Shown: positions 1-12,477, counted from the stretch's first letter. The stretch is 64,000 nt of DNA from Aphrocallistes beatrix (GCA_963281255.1 OY725500.1:1984001-2048000), one strand, 5' to 3'. The notes: generated by a model not told the origin, from the letters alone. Program-made: numbers and translations.

Positions 1-4
1 ATTA

Positions 5-747
5 ACACACTTCGCTTGCTTGCGCAGCGCGGCTTGCGGATACTGTGTGTCCGCAGAGTTACCCAGTGAGCGTTGGGGATATTAGAGAAACAATACATCG
101 ATTTCTTGTTCTCTACAATGTATGCTAAATTGCCATTTGTCTGCAGTTACATTAATGAAATCAGAACTGTAGCAAAAGATTTAGGTTCGTGATGAATAGA
201 ATTTACTTCGTATTAAGTCAACTAATCCTGAATGTAAGGTCAATTTGAATCCACAAAGTTCACATTACTAAAGATTATTATACTTGACTAAATCGTTAAC
301 AACAATTAAAGTGTGTTGTATGAATATTCAATCAATTCGATCATAAAATAACTTTCAACAATCAAACTGTAGGCTCAAATAACTGTATTCAATTATTTAT
401 ATGAAATAGAATCGTGTGTATCGCATTCTAAAAGTCTGATAATTGATTGGTTCTCACGTGAACCAATGAATTTCAATCATAAATAGTCCTTTTGATTGTA
501 TGCATAAGTCACTACAGTTTGATCCCAATGTTTTTGCATTATAAAATAATCGAATTTGATGAGTCAGCACATTTTGTCAATCTCGGACTATCTCGGCGAG
601 GTGTGAACATTTCACTTAGACATTCAAAATCCCTTCTAGTTTCATCATTAATTACCTATGTGTTAAATTTCAGGTTTCTAGCACCTACCAGTTCCACACT
701 CAATTTACACAAACAAACAAAAAAACATTGAGTTTTAATATATAAGA
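5..747 (-). mobile_element. HelB Helitron-like element, diverged copy
   Basis: On the minus strand this copy starts at 747 with TCTTATATATTAAAAC and ends near position 5 with the GC-rich block shared with HelA (GCAAGCAAGCGAAG...). Both ends match the HelB copy at 36075-36849, including the (ACAA)n-like tract next to the 5' end. The interior (about 60-690) does not match that copy and holds no credible gene. The 5' end directly abuts the 3' end of the next HelA copy. The assignment rests on the ends only. Confidence 0.45.
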
Positions 748-1246
748 CAACCGCGCTTCGCTTGATTGCGCAGTGCGGCTGGCGGACAATTTGTACCCAC
801 CGGAAGCGCCCTTCGGGCACCTGGACTCATATTGATAATTATAAAGTAGATAAGATCTCTAAATACGTCTGTCTTACTGTTAAAATCGATATCGTTAGGA
901 AAATCACGAAATTTGTCAATATTTAATTTTTGATGGGTAAAGATGACGTCATAACAATGTGATGAACAATCAATTTTGATGAGAATTGCATCATATGTGA
1001 AATATATTAATCTACACATTCTTTTAAAATTTCAGCCTTCTATCACCTAAAATGGTGAGTTATAGTCGAAAAACTAAAAATTATGATTATAAAAAAGGTG
1101 ACAATGACGTCATAATTCCATGATAAGTCGACATTTTGGGCAGAGGTCAGAACTGGTGAAGCATTATTCAAAAGACTCACACATGCCAAAATTCATGTTT
1201 TCTGTGCCTGGCAGTTTCTTCAATCAATTCGTTACGGATATATATA
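748..1246 (-). mobile_element. HelA Helitron-like element
   Basis: Minus-strand HelA copy. The 3' GC-rich block is at the left (CGCGCTTCGCTTG). The core follows with two TGACGTCA-type sites, and the 5' core end CAATTCGTTACGGATATA is at the right. It lies head-to-tail with the next copy at 1251. It is non-coding and diverged from the other copies, so probably old. Confidence 0.7.
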
Positions 1247-1250
1247 GATA

Positions 1251-1742
1251 CAAGCGCGCTTCGCTTGCTTGCGCTGCGCGGATGGCGGACACTTTCTGTC
1301 TGCCAGAGGCGTCTGTGGTCACCATTGATTAATTATAGGGGAAATAACATCTCTAAATACGTCTGTCCCACTCTTATAATCGATATCGCACGAGAAATTA
1401 CCAAATTTAAAAATTTTTTAAATTTTTGATGAGTAATGATGACGCCATAACAAAGTGATGAGTCATCGTTTTTTGATGATAGTTGAATCATATGTGAGGT
1501 CTGTTAGTATACAGATTCTATTAAAATTACAGCCTTCTATCTCCTATAATGGCTGAGTTATGCTCGAATAACTGTATTGCTTAATTTGTAAAAATGTGAC
1601 AATGACGTCATAATTCCATGATGAGCAGACATTTTCGTCTGAGCTTAGAACTTAGTGAGCCATAGCCAAAAGACTCCCACATGCCAAAAATCAGCTTTCT
1701 GAGCCTGGCAGTTTCTTCAATCAATTCGTTACAGATATATAT
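1251..1742 (-). mobile_element. HelA Helitron-like element
   Basis: Second minus-strand HelA in direct tandem with the copy at 748-1246. The 3' block CAAGCGCGCTTCGCTTGCTT is at the left and the conserved ATCAATTCGTTACAGATATA at the right. The core has the usual paired GACGTCA-like and GACTCA-like motifs, some mutated. No coding capacity. Confidence 0.75.
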
Positions 1743-2500
1743 ACATATACAGTCCACTCCGCTTAATAGGGTCACTCATAGCCTACTCTAATAATGCCTC
1801 ACAGTAAAATAACCAAGGGTGCGGTAATAGCCGAATGGATTAATACACGATTAGCCCAAAATCGTTAACCATGCAGAATAGGCATTAAGAATGTATTACC
1901 AGCGAATATAAACATGGTATCAAAGTATATATCCGTTGTCAAAATTTCGATTAGTCATCATATCATTGCGCAACAGGTCATTTTAAGCGCTATTTTGCTA
2001 ATTTTCTAAGCTGTTTTAAGCCTACTTCTAAATGTTATTAAGGTAAAATTTTTGTTTAGAACTAAGATTAGTACGAGTTGATTTGAAAAATTTTTTAATG
2101 GAATGTTGTTACATTCCTACGTTGCTATGGTAAAGCATTTTGATCAGTTTGAGCCATATCCTGCAAACTGTAAGAACTAGGTCTTCAAATTTGATCGTAT
2201 TTGATAGGCAATTGGCTACTTCTTATTAGGTAATAATACAATTCAAAGATCTAAATTCACATACTATAGAGTTATGCGACAATTTAGTGTTTTGGTCATA
2301 TTCTTAAAATCAACCCATAGCTCAAAACTCGTTTTATTTAGAAGTTCAAGTTGTATTATCACCTAATAGCGAATAGTCCATTGCCTATCAAACACGATCA
2401 AATTTGAAGACCTAGTTACTACAGTTTGCACGAAATGGCCCAAACTGGCCAAAATGCTTTACCATAGCAACGCGGGAATGTAACAACATTGTAATTCGAA
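1743..2500. repeat. FB foldback repeat with a pogo-type end
   Basis: A single pogo/Tigger-like end (CAGTCCACTCCGCTTAATAG) sits at about 1749. It is followed by a family beginning CATAGCCTACTCT that recurs near 11692, 21275 and 42474. Positions about 2086-2250 and 2350-2500 are imperfect inverted arms: GGAATGTTGTTACATTCC and TTGATAGGCAATTGG on the left are answered on the right. The same arms recur at 21461-22577 and 42825-42998. No reading frame of note. Confidence 0.6.
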
Positions 2501-3036
2501 TATTTTCAATGATTTTAAAAGATTTTTCGATCCTATGACTCAGAAATGTGTTTGTATGGCGAGTTTGAAGAAAAAAAATGTGTCCTGGCACGGAGCGAAA
2601 ATCGTGAATCAGGGTCTAAGGACCATAATAACTAAGATCGTTTGAGTATAATAAATTTTATACCTAATGAAGCTTGTAACAGAACTTAATTGTCACCCCG
2701 TACACATTAATCGAGTTTTAATACATAGTAAGGATTTACTTATTACATGTCCACCATATATAAAAATATCTTCAGACCATTCATGATTTCATAAAAGGGA
2801 AGTAGGTTATTAATTATTTACTTAATATGGATAGTTACAGTAAATTTACAGTTGCATTAGAATTTTGAAATCATTATGTAATATATACAGTATGACGACT
2901 TAACTATTTAAAATTTAGCTTTCAGACAAAACTTTAAATATCTTTTTATATTTCAACAATCTACTTTTTCTTATTTCTTCGTCTTTTAAACGAAATATTT
3001 TTTGTATACGAACTGTCAATGGGCATTACGAAAACT
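2501..3036. other. Anonymous AT-rich stretch
   Basis: I see no gene, known repeat or RNA here. It lies between the foldback repeat and the Tc1 pseudogene and may include a decayed Tc1 5' region. Confidence 0.4.
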
Positions 3037-4010
3037 CCGAAATGATAAATGATAAGTCTTTCCTAACAAGACTTTCATGCTATCAGAGAAAAATCGACTC
3101 AAAAGGACTGATTGGGCAAAGAAATACGCAAGAAAATACTGGAAGAATGCCATTTTCTGAGATGAAGCATCATTCTGGCTACAAGGTGGTCGGATAAAAT
3201 ATGCACTTAAAAGGGGATAAATCGCAGGGAACCTGTCCCGAAACGCAGTCAAAAGGTTCATATTTGGGCCGAATTTTCGTCAATGGGCACATTTCCGTTG
3301 TATATATTTCGAGCCAACTTGACTGGAGCATTGTATCGCAAGATACTGGAGTGCAATTTACTATCTCAAGCTGATGATTTTCATAAAAATAGTTGGTTTT
3401 TAGTAGAGGATATTGATCCGAAACATACCCCAAAGGTGGTGAAAAGATTCATGGAGGAAAATATGCTTAAAAAATTATTAGATTGGCCAAATCAAAGCCC
3501 AGATCTTATTCCGAGAGAGATTTATTTTCCTGGCTAAAATGAATGGCTGACACTTCGTCGCACGGACATTTCGTCGCATGGACATTTCGTCCACTGAATA
3601 TTAGTTACCGGAAAACGAGTAGCGGAACTTCCGATCCTGGAATTTTTGTGCCTTGAAATACCCCTTTTGCATCTACTTATTTCTCAATCAAAAGCCCTTA
3701 TTTTATCCTTTCAAACATACTCCACCAAAAAGTGTCAAATTCCGTTCCTGACACATTAGTATCCGTTTATTTTAGTAAATAAATTCCCGTAAAACAGAGA
3801 GGAAAATTCTACTACACATTGTCCGGTAACTTATGTTAAGAGGACGAAATGTCCGGACACGAAATGTCTGGCGAAGAAATGTCCATGCGACGAAATGTCC
3901 GTTTACCGGATAAAATACTAGCTAAACCGATTGCCACATCGAAGGCCGAAGTCTATTTCTTCCTTAACTGTCAAATTATATCAGATATGGGATGGGATAA
4001 ATCGTGATTT
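3037..4010 (+). pseudogene. Tc1-family transposase pseudogene, split by a MITE
   Basis: Pieces of a Tc1 (DD34E) transposase lie in order over several frames. About 3040-3230 reads LSEKNRLKRTDWAKKYARKY..., then a stop, then DEASFWLQGGRIKYALKRG, which carries the first catalytic Asp. Frame 3283-3537 gives ...EDIDPKHTPKVVKRFMEEN, with the second Asp in DPKHT, followed by LLDWPNQSPDLIP. The IEN motif that normally holds the final Glu reads REI. After the inserted MITE at 3541-3910 the C-terminal part resumes (LAKPIATSKAEVYFFLN, about 3920-3970). Stops and frameshifts make it inactive. No terminal repeats were recognised. Confidence 0.8.
3541..3910. mobile_element. MITE with repeated GGACATTTCGTC ends
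   Basis: A 370 bp non-coding insert in the Tc1 pseudogene, flanked by TAAAAT at 3535-3540 and 3911-3916, consistent with a 6-bp target duplication. Both ends carry two or three copies of GGACATTTCGTC in inverted orientation. Removing the insert and one TAAAAT rejoins Tc1-like coding sequence (...LAKILAKP...). The outermost bases are not well matched as inverted repeats, so I cannot name the superfamily. Confidence 0.7.
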
Positions 4011-5142
4011 CCTGCAGAATTATTGAATGCCAATCGATGACCAAAAGGTGTAAAATGCTGATCGAAAACAAGGGCTATCCTTTAAAACATTCAAAAATAT
4101 ACATATTACTTGATTTTTCTTGAAACAGTAGATTTATACAAGCTAATTAATATAAAATACTAGTTATTCTTCGATTCTAAAAAATTATGGCATCCTTACC
4201 ATAGAATTCAAATCGAAACTAACGTCTTATCTATAATAACCACAAACAAGGCGAGATTCGGTGACCAAGTTAACTAACTAAACACCGTCAATCTCGGTTA
4301 ACGGTTAAGATTGGTTAGTTGACCTGCTTTATTTTAGAAATATTCACTTTTTTTCATTGTTTTGGATGATATTCAAGAATATTATTTCAAAAATTGTATA
4401 ATGCAATATCATTTCAATTTTATAATCACATGGTATATTTCAAGATCACTTAAAATTATCAATTTTTTCATATCAGGTTAAAGATTAGCCGAAAATCCAT
4501 ATTTCTACCAAATAATATCAACATTGGTTAACCGGTTGAAAGCCCTGGAGGAAACCAAATAACCGAGTCCTAAATAAGTTAACCAACTCCAGCCCTGCCG
4601 AAATATATAATGAACCTTCAGTGGGGAACAATGCATACATCTGTCTGACAAACGTATGCATTTGTCTGACAATTACATGTCAACTGTCGGACAAATGCTT
4701 ATTTCCTTCGGACACAGGCATAAATATTTCACAAAATGCAACTACAAAGATTCGGACAATTTTTCTTCTGGCTACTTAAGTTAATTAAATGAAATCCCAA
4801 ATAGCTTAGCATTTTAGCACAAAGGCATACATACTTCAACTTAAAGCTATATTATATGGACAGCCTGATTGCAAGGCACATGAATTGTCCCAAAGGTGGA
4901 AAAATAGCCCCAATGGATTAAGTATGGTGGACACAATAGTCAATGACCTATAATTCGAATTTTTTCAGAAAACAAACATAAAACAATGGGTCTATAACAA
5001 AATAAATATATATAATATACGTATGAACCAACTTACTTGACGGCTACCTTTACCGAATGTGAAGTCATTTAAAAAAAGCAGCAAGAAATGTTGATATTAA
5101 TAATTCATATTTTGCTAAAATAAAAGAATAACAATCTCTTAA
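4011..5142. other. Anonymous stretch with short repeats
   Basis: At 4250-4600 there are repeated GGTTAAC/GTTAACC motifs ending in CCAGCCCTG, which may be a decayed hAT-type MITE. At 4640-4725 there are inverted and direct copies of TTTGTCTGACAA. No gene is visible. Confidence 0.35.
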
Positions 5143-5215
5143 TGATACTGCCCTCGAAAAAACATATGATTTGGCTTACAACATACGGTGAAAGTAGAGC
5201 TATAGGAGTTGTTAA

Positions 5216-6768
5216 GGTTGGCCTTTCCTATGGGCATTTTGTTTTTTTATCAAAAATTTGCCAAAAGTCCTTTTTAATCATTTTTAGATCCCTAAAGGGG
5301 TTCTAAACATTAATTTCGATTTTTAGATTTTCAATGCTAATATTTTGCCACTTAGAGCCACTTGTATCACCTGGTGTCCCCCAAAAAGGACACTTGAAAC
5401 GGAACGTCTCATATCCATAACTTCTTTGAACCATGTCAGATTATCAATTTAATGCTAAATTCGTGCTCAGCAATAAATTACCAGCAATTTGATATATATA
5501 TTGACATATTTGGAGAAATTCTTTGGCTGCGGGTTCCTAACAACGACCAGGAATGTGAAAAAAATCCTGGCCGTTGCTATGCACGGACATCCAAAAATTC
5601 TCCAAATATGGTCAATATATATACGTATATCAAATTGCTGGAAATCTAGTGCTGAGCACGAATTTAGTATTAAAACCCCCGGACGGCTTGCGGTATTTCC
5701 TATTTATAGTAAATACCACAAATTTTTATGGCTTCCCCATTTAAAATGGCTTAAACCTGAAATGACGCAAAACATTCCTGTGGCAAGCGAGGGTTAAAAT
5801 GATGATCTGACATGGTTCAAAAGAAGTTATTGATCTCGGATTCTGGCGGACACTATCGAATGTGGTTATTTTTGGGCGGCCAGTCAGCAATGACCAGTTT
5901 TTCTCACTTTTGATGGAGAAAGATTTTGATATACCATATTTTGAAATTAAGTACTGCTATAAGTTGTCGAATAAGGATATTTGCATGTTATTTAATATTC
6001 CAAAGCAATTAGAACTAATGGAAATTGAGGTACATATATAAATATTTTCTAAATCCTATTTTCTGATACTTTTTTTCAGCAATTATAAAGGTGATAACCT
6101 TTGCTAAATTCAATATAGGGGCGAAAACTCAACGGTTTCTGATAGATCTCGAAGAGTAGAACATAATGAACAGACAGATTTTTGATAATACAGATAAAAA
6201 TAGAATTATGAAAAAAATAGTGTCAAATTACTAAAATAAAATTCTTTGGTTGTTTTGATGTGAATTTTTAAGAATTTTGAAAATTTCAAAAATCTGTCGG
6301 TTCATTAGTTAGATCATCGATTTATGAATGAATTTGAAAAGTTTCTAAAGGATTGTAAGCATATTGTTTCCGATTTCTTCCATGTAAAATGCTAAGTTGA
6401 CTAATTCATGAATTATCAATGAATTACTCAAAATTTGAAACTAAATAATGAAAAAATATTTGATATTTCGCTTAGGGACTGAGCAATGTTAGAGGTATAT
6501 AACATGAGCAACCTTTTAACCACTTTTGGGCATTGAATCTGCACTAATGTTTGAGATTTTGAATAATTTATAATTCTTCATAATCTTTCAATGAATTAGT
6601 CAAATTAGGTAAAATGACCAAATTATTTAAAAAACATTTTTTATCTGTTGAATTATTTCAATTATTAATGCAGTTTTGCAGATAACTCTGCGAAACAAAT
6701 CTGCACTGAAAAAATTAAATGAATCGGTTGAAAAAGTCAAAAGTTAGCTATTATAGTAAAGGCCAACC
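5216..6768 (+). mobile_element. T2 element (TTAA target), inserted in T1
   Basis: Ends GGTTGGCCTTT and AAAGGCCAACC, flanked by TTAA at 5212-5215 and 6769-6772. Uninterrupted T1 copies read ...AGATGTTAAGCGTGGG at this place, so the insertion duplicated TTAA. The first third folds into a large hairpin (about 5452-5690). It contains a hAT-type MITE at 6392-6608. Non-coding. TTAA duplication is typical of piggyBac-like elements, but the ends lack the usual CCC. Confidence 0.85.
6392..6608. mobile_element. hAT-type MITE (CTAAGTTGAC ends)
   Basis: 217 bp, ends CTAAGTTGACTAATTCATG and AATGAATTAGTCAAATTAG, flanked by an exact 8-bp duplication GTAAAATG (6384-6391 and 6609-6616). It is nested inside T2, which is nested inside T1. 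A sister copy with its own 8-bp duplication lies at 39402-40705. Confidence 0.8.
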
Positions 6769-8292
6769 TTAAGCGTGGGCAGGTATCTCCGTATAGAAAT
6801 ACTTGCACATTCCAAACCGTTTTTAATTCTCAGTTCTATTTTTTGAGATACAATGTCTCAAAGTCTGATTTTTTCGTTTTTGCTAGCACATCTTAATGGT
6901 AGAAATCCGGGCACTGAAAGAATTGTTTAGGACATACCAAAGAATCAAATGATTCCAAAATCGAATCATAGATAGTCTACCATATTTTCCACTTCATAGG
7001 ACCACAAGAAAGTTAAAATGACAAAAATTGTAAAATTTGTCGGTGTCCGAAAAAAAAGGGTCAAAAAAGGTCGAAAAATGTCTGGTTTTTTGGGAAATCA
7101 GGGATAAAATCACCAAGTTATAAGAAATCGAAAATAAAGTGATCCTACGTTCATCGCCTAATAATATGGAACAACTCTTGAAATTTTCAAACTTCTATCT
7201 CAAACAAATTTGGAGTTAAAATTCTGTAAAGAAGGTCAATTTTGAAATAATAAAGTCTCGAGATATAGATAATTTAAGTTTAGATGTTAAAAAGAATGTA
7301 AAATGAGTTATCAATAATGAACAAAAGCATTTAGACATTTATTCGCATTTATACTGCTAATTTAGGTATATTCGAACCAAATATTTACAAAAAATAGCAA
7401 GAGTACCCTGAAAATCCACAAATTTCCTTGAGGCCCCTAACCCCGAATATTGAGATAATTGTAAATAATAATTCATATTCCTGGCACTACGAAGTATAAT
7501 CTATCAGTTTAAAATGAATAAAGAGCTTCCAAAAAGTATATTAGGAAGTTAGAGGGAAAGTTACGACTTTAGTTTCCAAGTTAGAATTTTCGAAAAATGC
7601 TACGTCATCATATGACAAAAATCTAAAAATTTACTTTCCATAGGATGTAGTGCAATTATTATCAATGAATCATATATGTGCCCTCATAAAAAGTATATTA
7701 GGAAGTGAGAACTAAGAATTTGGGCATATATTTAGAGATAGAGAAATATCTCTTTGTGGACCCTAAATGGGGGTTTTTGACCGAATCTGCGAGGTCCAAG
7801 GCCAGAACTTTCATAATAATTATCAAAAGTTCTCCAATTTTTCGGTACACATTATTAACGACAATTGTATTCATTATTTAGCCTAATAGCCACATTTGAA
7901 TACATATTTAATGATTAGATTCGCCATTTTCTAATATATTCAAAGTTCTCCATAGAATTTGTATTACAATTAAATCAATGATAAGTCAAGAAATATTCAT
8001 TTTTTGACAAAGGAATGTTTGAGGAACCTATATATTTTCGCATATATCCTTTTATTAAAGAATATAATATCTTCAATAGTTTTTAAGTTATGACATCGGC
8101 CTCTTTCGGGACCATAGAGAGATATTATGCCCGAACTTTACCTATAATAAGCGATATCTCAATAACAAATGGATAGATCCGAACAAATCTTTTTTTGAAA
8201 CGATATGAATTTTATTTCTGATCCAGTGATAAATATCAGATTTCAAACAGGCGATTTCCCGAGCATTATATAAATGAACTCCCTTATAGAGC

Positions 8293-10566
8293 TATTTGCA
8301 TAAATGCGAATAATTATATGGGAATGCTTCTATTTTTCATTAATAGCTCATTTACATTGTTCTTAAGGATACCGCCCGTGAAAAATCCATAGGTTTGGCT
8401 TACAGCATATATCAAGAATAGAGATATATAAGATGTTAAGCGTGGGCAGGTAGTGCAATTAAAAAATATTGAGACATGCAAAACAGTTTTTGGCTCGCAT
8501 TTCTAGTTTTTGAGTTACAGCGTCTCAAAGTCGTTTTTTTCCGTTTTTCCCTAGCACATCTTAATGGTAAGCCCTCCTGCACTCTGTGATTTTTTTAAAG
8601 CACATGTTTGGATCAAATGCTTCGAAAATTTATTCATAGATAGTCTATCATATTTGCCACTTCATAGGACCAAAAGAAAGTTAAAATTTTAAAAATTGTA
8701 AATTTTATCGGTGTCCGAATAAAAAGGGCAAAAAAACGGCGAAAAAAGCCCGATTTTCTTTGCAAATCAGCAATAAAATCACAAAATTATAAAATATCAA
8801 AAATTGAGTGGTCCTACGCTCATCGCCTAATGATATGGAACAACTCCTGAAATTTTCAAACCTCTATCTCAAAGCAATTTTGAGTTAAAATTTTTGAAAG
8901 ACGGTCAATTTTGGAATTTTAAAGTCCCGAGATATAGGGATTTGAAGTTTTGATGGTAAGAACGATGTAAAATGAGCTATTAACGAAAAATAAAAGCATC
9001 CATGGACATTTAATCGCGTGTATACTAATGAATTAGATGTATTCCAACAGATTTTGGTGAAAATAGCAAAATTATACTGAAAATTCACAAATTACCATGA
9101 GGCCCCTAACCCCGAATATTTTGAACCAATTAGGGAATGTAAATCATATTCCTAGCAGTACAATGTATAATTCATCGGTTTAGAATGAATAAAGAGCTAC
9201 CAAAAAGTATATTAGGAAGTTAGAGCGAGAGTCTACGACTTTTAGTTTTCAAGTTAGGATTTTCGAAAAATGCTACGTCATCACGTGATAAAAATTTGAA
9301 ACTTAGCATTCCATTCCATGTAGTACATTTATTATTTAAGAATCAGATATATACCTTCTTGAAAAGTATATTAGGAATTGAGAGTTAAGAATTTTGGTGT
9401 ATATTTCCCGAGATATGGAGGAATATGTTTTTGGACCATAAATGGGGGGGCTTTGACCGAAATTTGGAGATAAATGCTTTGAACTTCCAAAATAATCTTG
9501 TTGGGTGCTTCAAAGTTTCTGTATACATTGCTAGTGACTATTGCATTGTTTTTTGAGTATAATAGCTACTTTGGGAACTTATTTCATGACAAGATTCACC
9601 ATTTTCTAATATATTCAAAGTTCTCCATAGAATTTGTATTACAACAAAAACGATGATTACTCAAGAAATATTTACTTTTTGACAAAGAGATGTTTGAGGA
9701 ACCTATATATTATCATATATATCCTTTCATTTAAGATTATTATTGATTATATATCTTCAATAGTTTTTAAGCATTGACATCGAGCACTTTGGGGGCCATA
9801 GAGTGGTTTGATGTCCGAACTTTACCTACAATATACTATAACTTACGAACTAATGGTCCGATCTGATCAAACTTTTTTTTAAAATGTTCAGAATTATTTT
9901 CTATACACAATTGCTAATATCACAACGGCCATTTCCCGAGCATTTTAGAAATGAAGTCCCTCATAAAGATATTTTTGATTGGATTTCAGGTGCCTCTTTT
10001 TCTAAATTCATCTGTTTTATAATATTTAAAGGGGCCAAAACCATTTTGAGGTTCGTATAATTGAAAAAATATCAGATAAGTTAGAAAATAATTGATGAAT
10101 GCGCCGCAAAATCACGAATAACTTTCCGATTTTTAGTACGCCTGAGCTTTAGGTGCCCAGTTCTAGAATATCAAAATAAATACCGTCCAACAAGTACGAT
10201 TAGATGGTAGACTACTCAATAATCCGATGGAATTGACAATAAAAAATTCCACAATTTTTTTTAATGTTTTGCGATGTTTTTCGAGGGCGGTATCCTTAAC
10301 ATTTAAACTTAAAATCTCTTGGGATATTAATATTTCAAAATTGACCGTATTTAAAATAAAAAAAGTCAAAATTGGTTTGTGATGGAGGGTTGAAAGTTTC
10401 AAGAGTTATTCCATATCATTAGGCGATGAACGTAGGTACACTCGATTTTCGATATCTTATAACTTAGTGATATTATGACTGAATTACCAAAAACCAGTCA
10501 TTTTTCGGGGTTTATTGGCACTTTTTTCAGATCCATATAAAATTAACAATTTTTGTCATTTTAATT
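8293..10566 (-). mobile_element. T1 fragment, reverse, split by another T1
   Basis: Sequence at 8293-8366 and 10296-10566 is the reverse complement of the T1 interior. Joined across the nested copy it reads ...CATTnTTCTTAACAnnTAAACTTAAAATC, as in intact T1 copies. Both outer ends are missing. Confidence 0.7.
8367..10295 (+). mobile_element. T1 element, full length, nested in T1
   Basis: 1,929 bp from GGATACCGCCC to GGGCGGTATCC, flanked by TTAA at 8363-8366 and 10296-10299. It belongs to a subfamily starting CCGTGAAAAATCCATAGG that is shared with 25312-27240. It is inserted at a TTAA within an inverted T1 fragment. No coding capacity. Confidence 0.85.
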
Positions 10567-11550
10567 ACGTAAAGGTGACAGAACCCCAAAAATCAAAGTA
10601 TCAATTCAACCATTGTTATACTGTTTATGGATAGTACTACTAGTTAGTATAAGAATTAATGCATAATATGAGTTTCTTACTAGGAATAAATGTGAAGTTA
10701 TAGTCACTCAAAGTCTGAATCCTATACAATATCCGTGGTTGGGCCGTTCGGCCGTTCGTTGCTGGAGAGGTATTAGCCGACTACTTTTATAGAGTCTAGT
10801 TTGTACTCGAAAGTAACGTTTGTGAACACTGGTTACTCATTCATCAAATTTTAGCATCTTGTCGTATGATGTGTGCTACAGTTTTCTGATCTCAAATTAA
10901 ATGAGGGCCACAGAGCAGATTCATGCTAGTTATGGGAAATTGTTTTTACATTATGGTCATTAATTCAGGTTGTTTGAGGCCTTCATAACCACGAAAGAGT
11001 TGGATAAAATATTGACGACAACAAAGATCGAGGGGTAGAATACGAGCTAAAGAATAGAAAGAGATGAGTGCGATCTATCACGAACTTCTATTTTACTGTC
11101 ATTTGCGTATTTTGTCACAAACGGGAAACATTTTTGAATGATTTCGAAAGTTGAATTCATTAATATTGACTTAGGAGTTAGATATCATGAAATGGCGGTC
11201 TTAAGTGCATCAAATAGAATTTATAAGCTAAGTCATGGCCTACTTAATACACGGCCGTGTATGTCACCGAGAAGGCCTAATAATAGAAGGCCAGTTTTAA
11301 CAGAGTTTAAAGTTTAATTTGATCGGTAAATCAAAAACCGTATACGATATAGTTTGAAATGTATTTTTACCATATACAAACATCATATCAGGGTATGCAA
11401 TTCAGCAGGGAAAATGTTGAAATATGTCATCATGTGATTGCACAATAGGCTCTTTTTAGATCGAAAAATGCTCCTGTTCTAGCTCACTTTTGGGATTAAG
11501 GCCTTCCTATTGTTGTCGTATCAAAAAATCAAGCATTAGAAATGCAATAA
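10567..11550. other. Anonymous stretch
   Basis: No recognisable gene. 11220-11540 contains AAGGCCT-type motifs resembling the FB repeat family. GGCCGTTCGGCCGTTCG near 10741 is a short GC-rich repeat. Confidence 0.35.
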
Positions 11551-11694
11551 CGAAAAGGTGACAATGACGTCATAATTCCATGATGAGTCGAAATTTTCGT
11601 CTGAGCTCAGAACCTACTGGAGCCATAGTAAAAAAACTCCTACATGCCAAAAATCAGCTTTCTGGGCCTGACAGTTTCTTCAATCAATTCGTTA
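11551..11694 (-). mobile_element. HelA fragment
   Basis: Only the HelA 5'-half core is present (GTGACAATGACGTCATAATT ... CAATTCGTTACA). It runs directly into CATAGCCTACTCT of the FB family. Confidence 0.65.
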
Positions 11695-12477
11695 CACCAT
11701 AGCCTACTCTATATAAGGCATACCATCTAATGTACCAGGGATGCGGTAGAGGAAGGAGAGGAAAAATTCTAAGAATGTGTATATTAGCCAATTACGTAGG
11801 CCATTAAATAACTAAGCCATTGTCTGTTTTCCATTATTCACTATTAATAAGATTTAATATTTTATTTTGAACATATTTAATGAATGACTAAGAACAACAT
11901 GTATCATATTACATAATAGAAAGGTTAAAATGGCAATAAAAAAGGTCTTCACAATACTTTTCTGCTTTCTTTCTTTCTCCTACTCGCTCGTTCTGTACAC
12001 ACATGGTGTGAATAGTAAGATATGAATACGTCCGTTTCAATATTTCAAAATATGAGATTTGATAGCTCGAAACAGACATCACACGAAAAGTCCAAAATGA
12101 TGTTCCAAGGGTCTGTTTCTAGAAAAGAGGTCAACAAGTAATAATATCTACAAAATTGAATTAAATGGTTAATAATTTCAAAAGTCGGATAACAATAGAG
12201 TGCGTCGGTTGGGGTCAATTACATTTGTTCAATTACAATTACGAATCAATTACAAGGTAAGTAAAATTTTCAATTACAGTGTAATTGTAATTAATTACCA
12301 ATTACACAATTATAATTGTAATTGACCCCAACCCTGAGTGATGCAACTACTTTTGCTCCAGGGTCTTTGCTGTATTGATACAAATGCACTTATAACGAAG
12401 AACTTCAGATATAATTTTCATGACTCATGAAGAATATTGTTTGGATATTTTATATTCCATTAGGTTACAAAAAATAG
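11695..12477. other. Anonymous stretch with FB-related start
   Basis: It begins with the FB-family start (CATAGCCTACTCTATATAAGG ... GGGATGCGGTAGA). After about 11760 I see no gene, apart from the small MITE at 12206-12335. Confidence 0.35.
12206..12335. mobile_element. Short palindromic MITE (GGTTGGGGTCAATTAC)
   Basis: About 130 bp. The ends GGTTGGGGTCAATTAC and GTAATTGACCCCAACC are inverted, with GTAATTG repeats between them. GAGTG follows the right end and a similar GAGTGCG precedes the left, a possible decayed 8-bp duplication. hAT-type is the likeliest class. Confidence 0.55.

Larger units (their letters stand above)
5143..8292 (+). mobile_element. T1 element, host of a nested T2
   Basis: T1 copy with a mutated left end (TGATACTGCCCTCG) and no right end; it stops near 8292. 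It is interrupted by T2 at 5216-6768. The rest matches T1 copies at 22797 and 42999 segment by segment, for example AAAAGTATATTAGGAAGT and GATATCTC tracts. T1 has no long reading frame, so it is a non-autonomous element. Confidence 0.75.
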
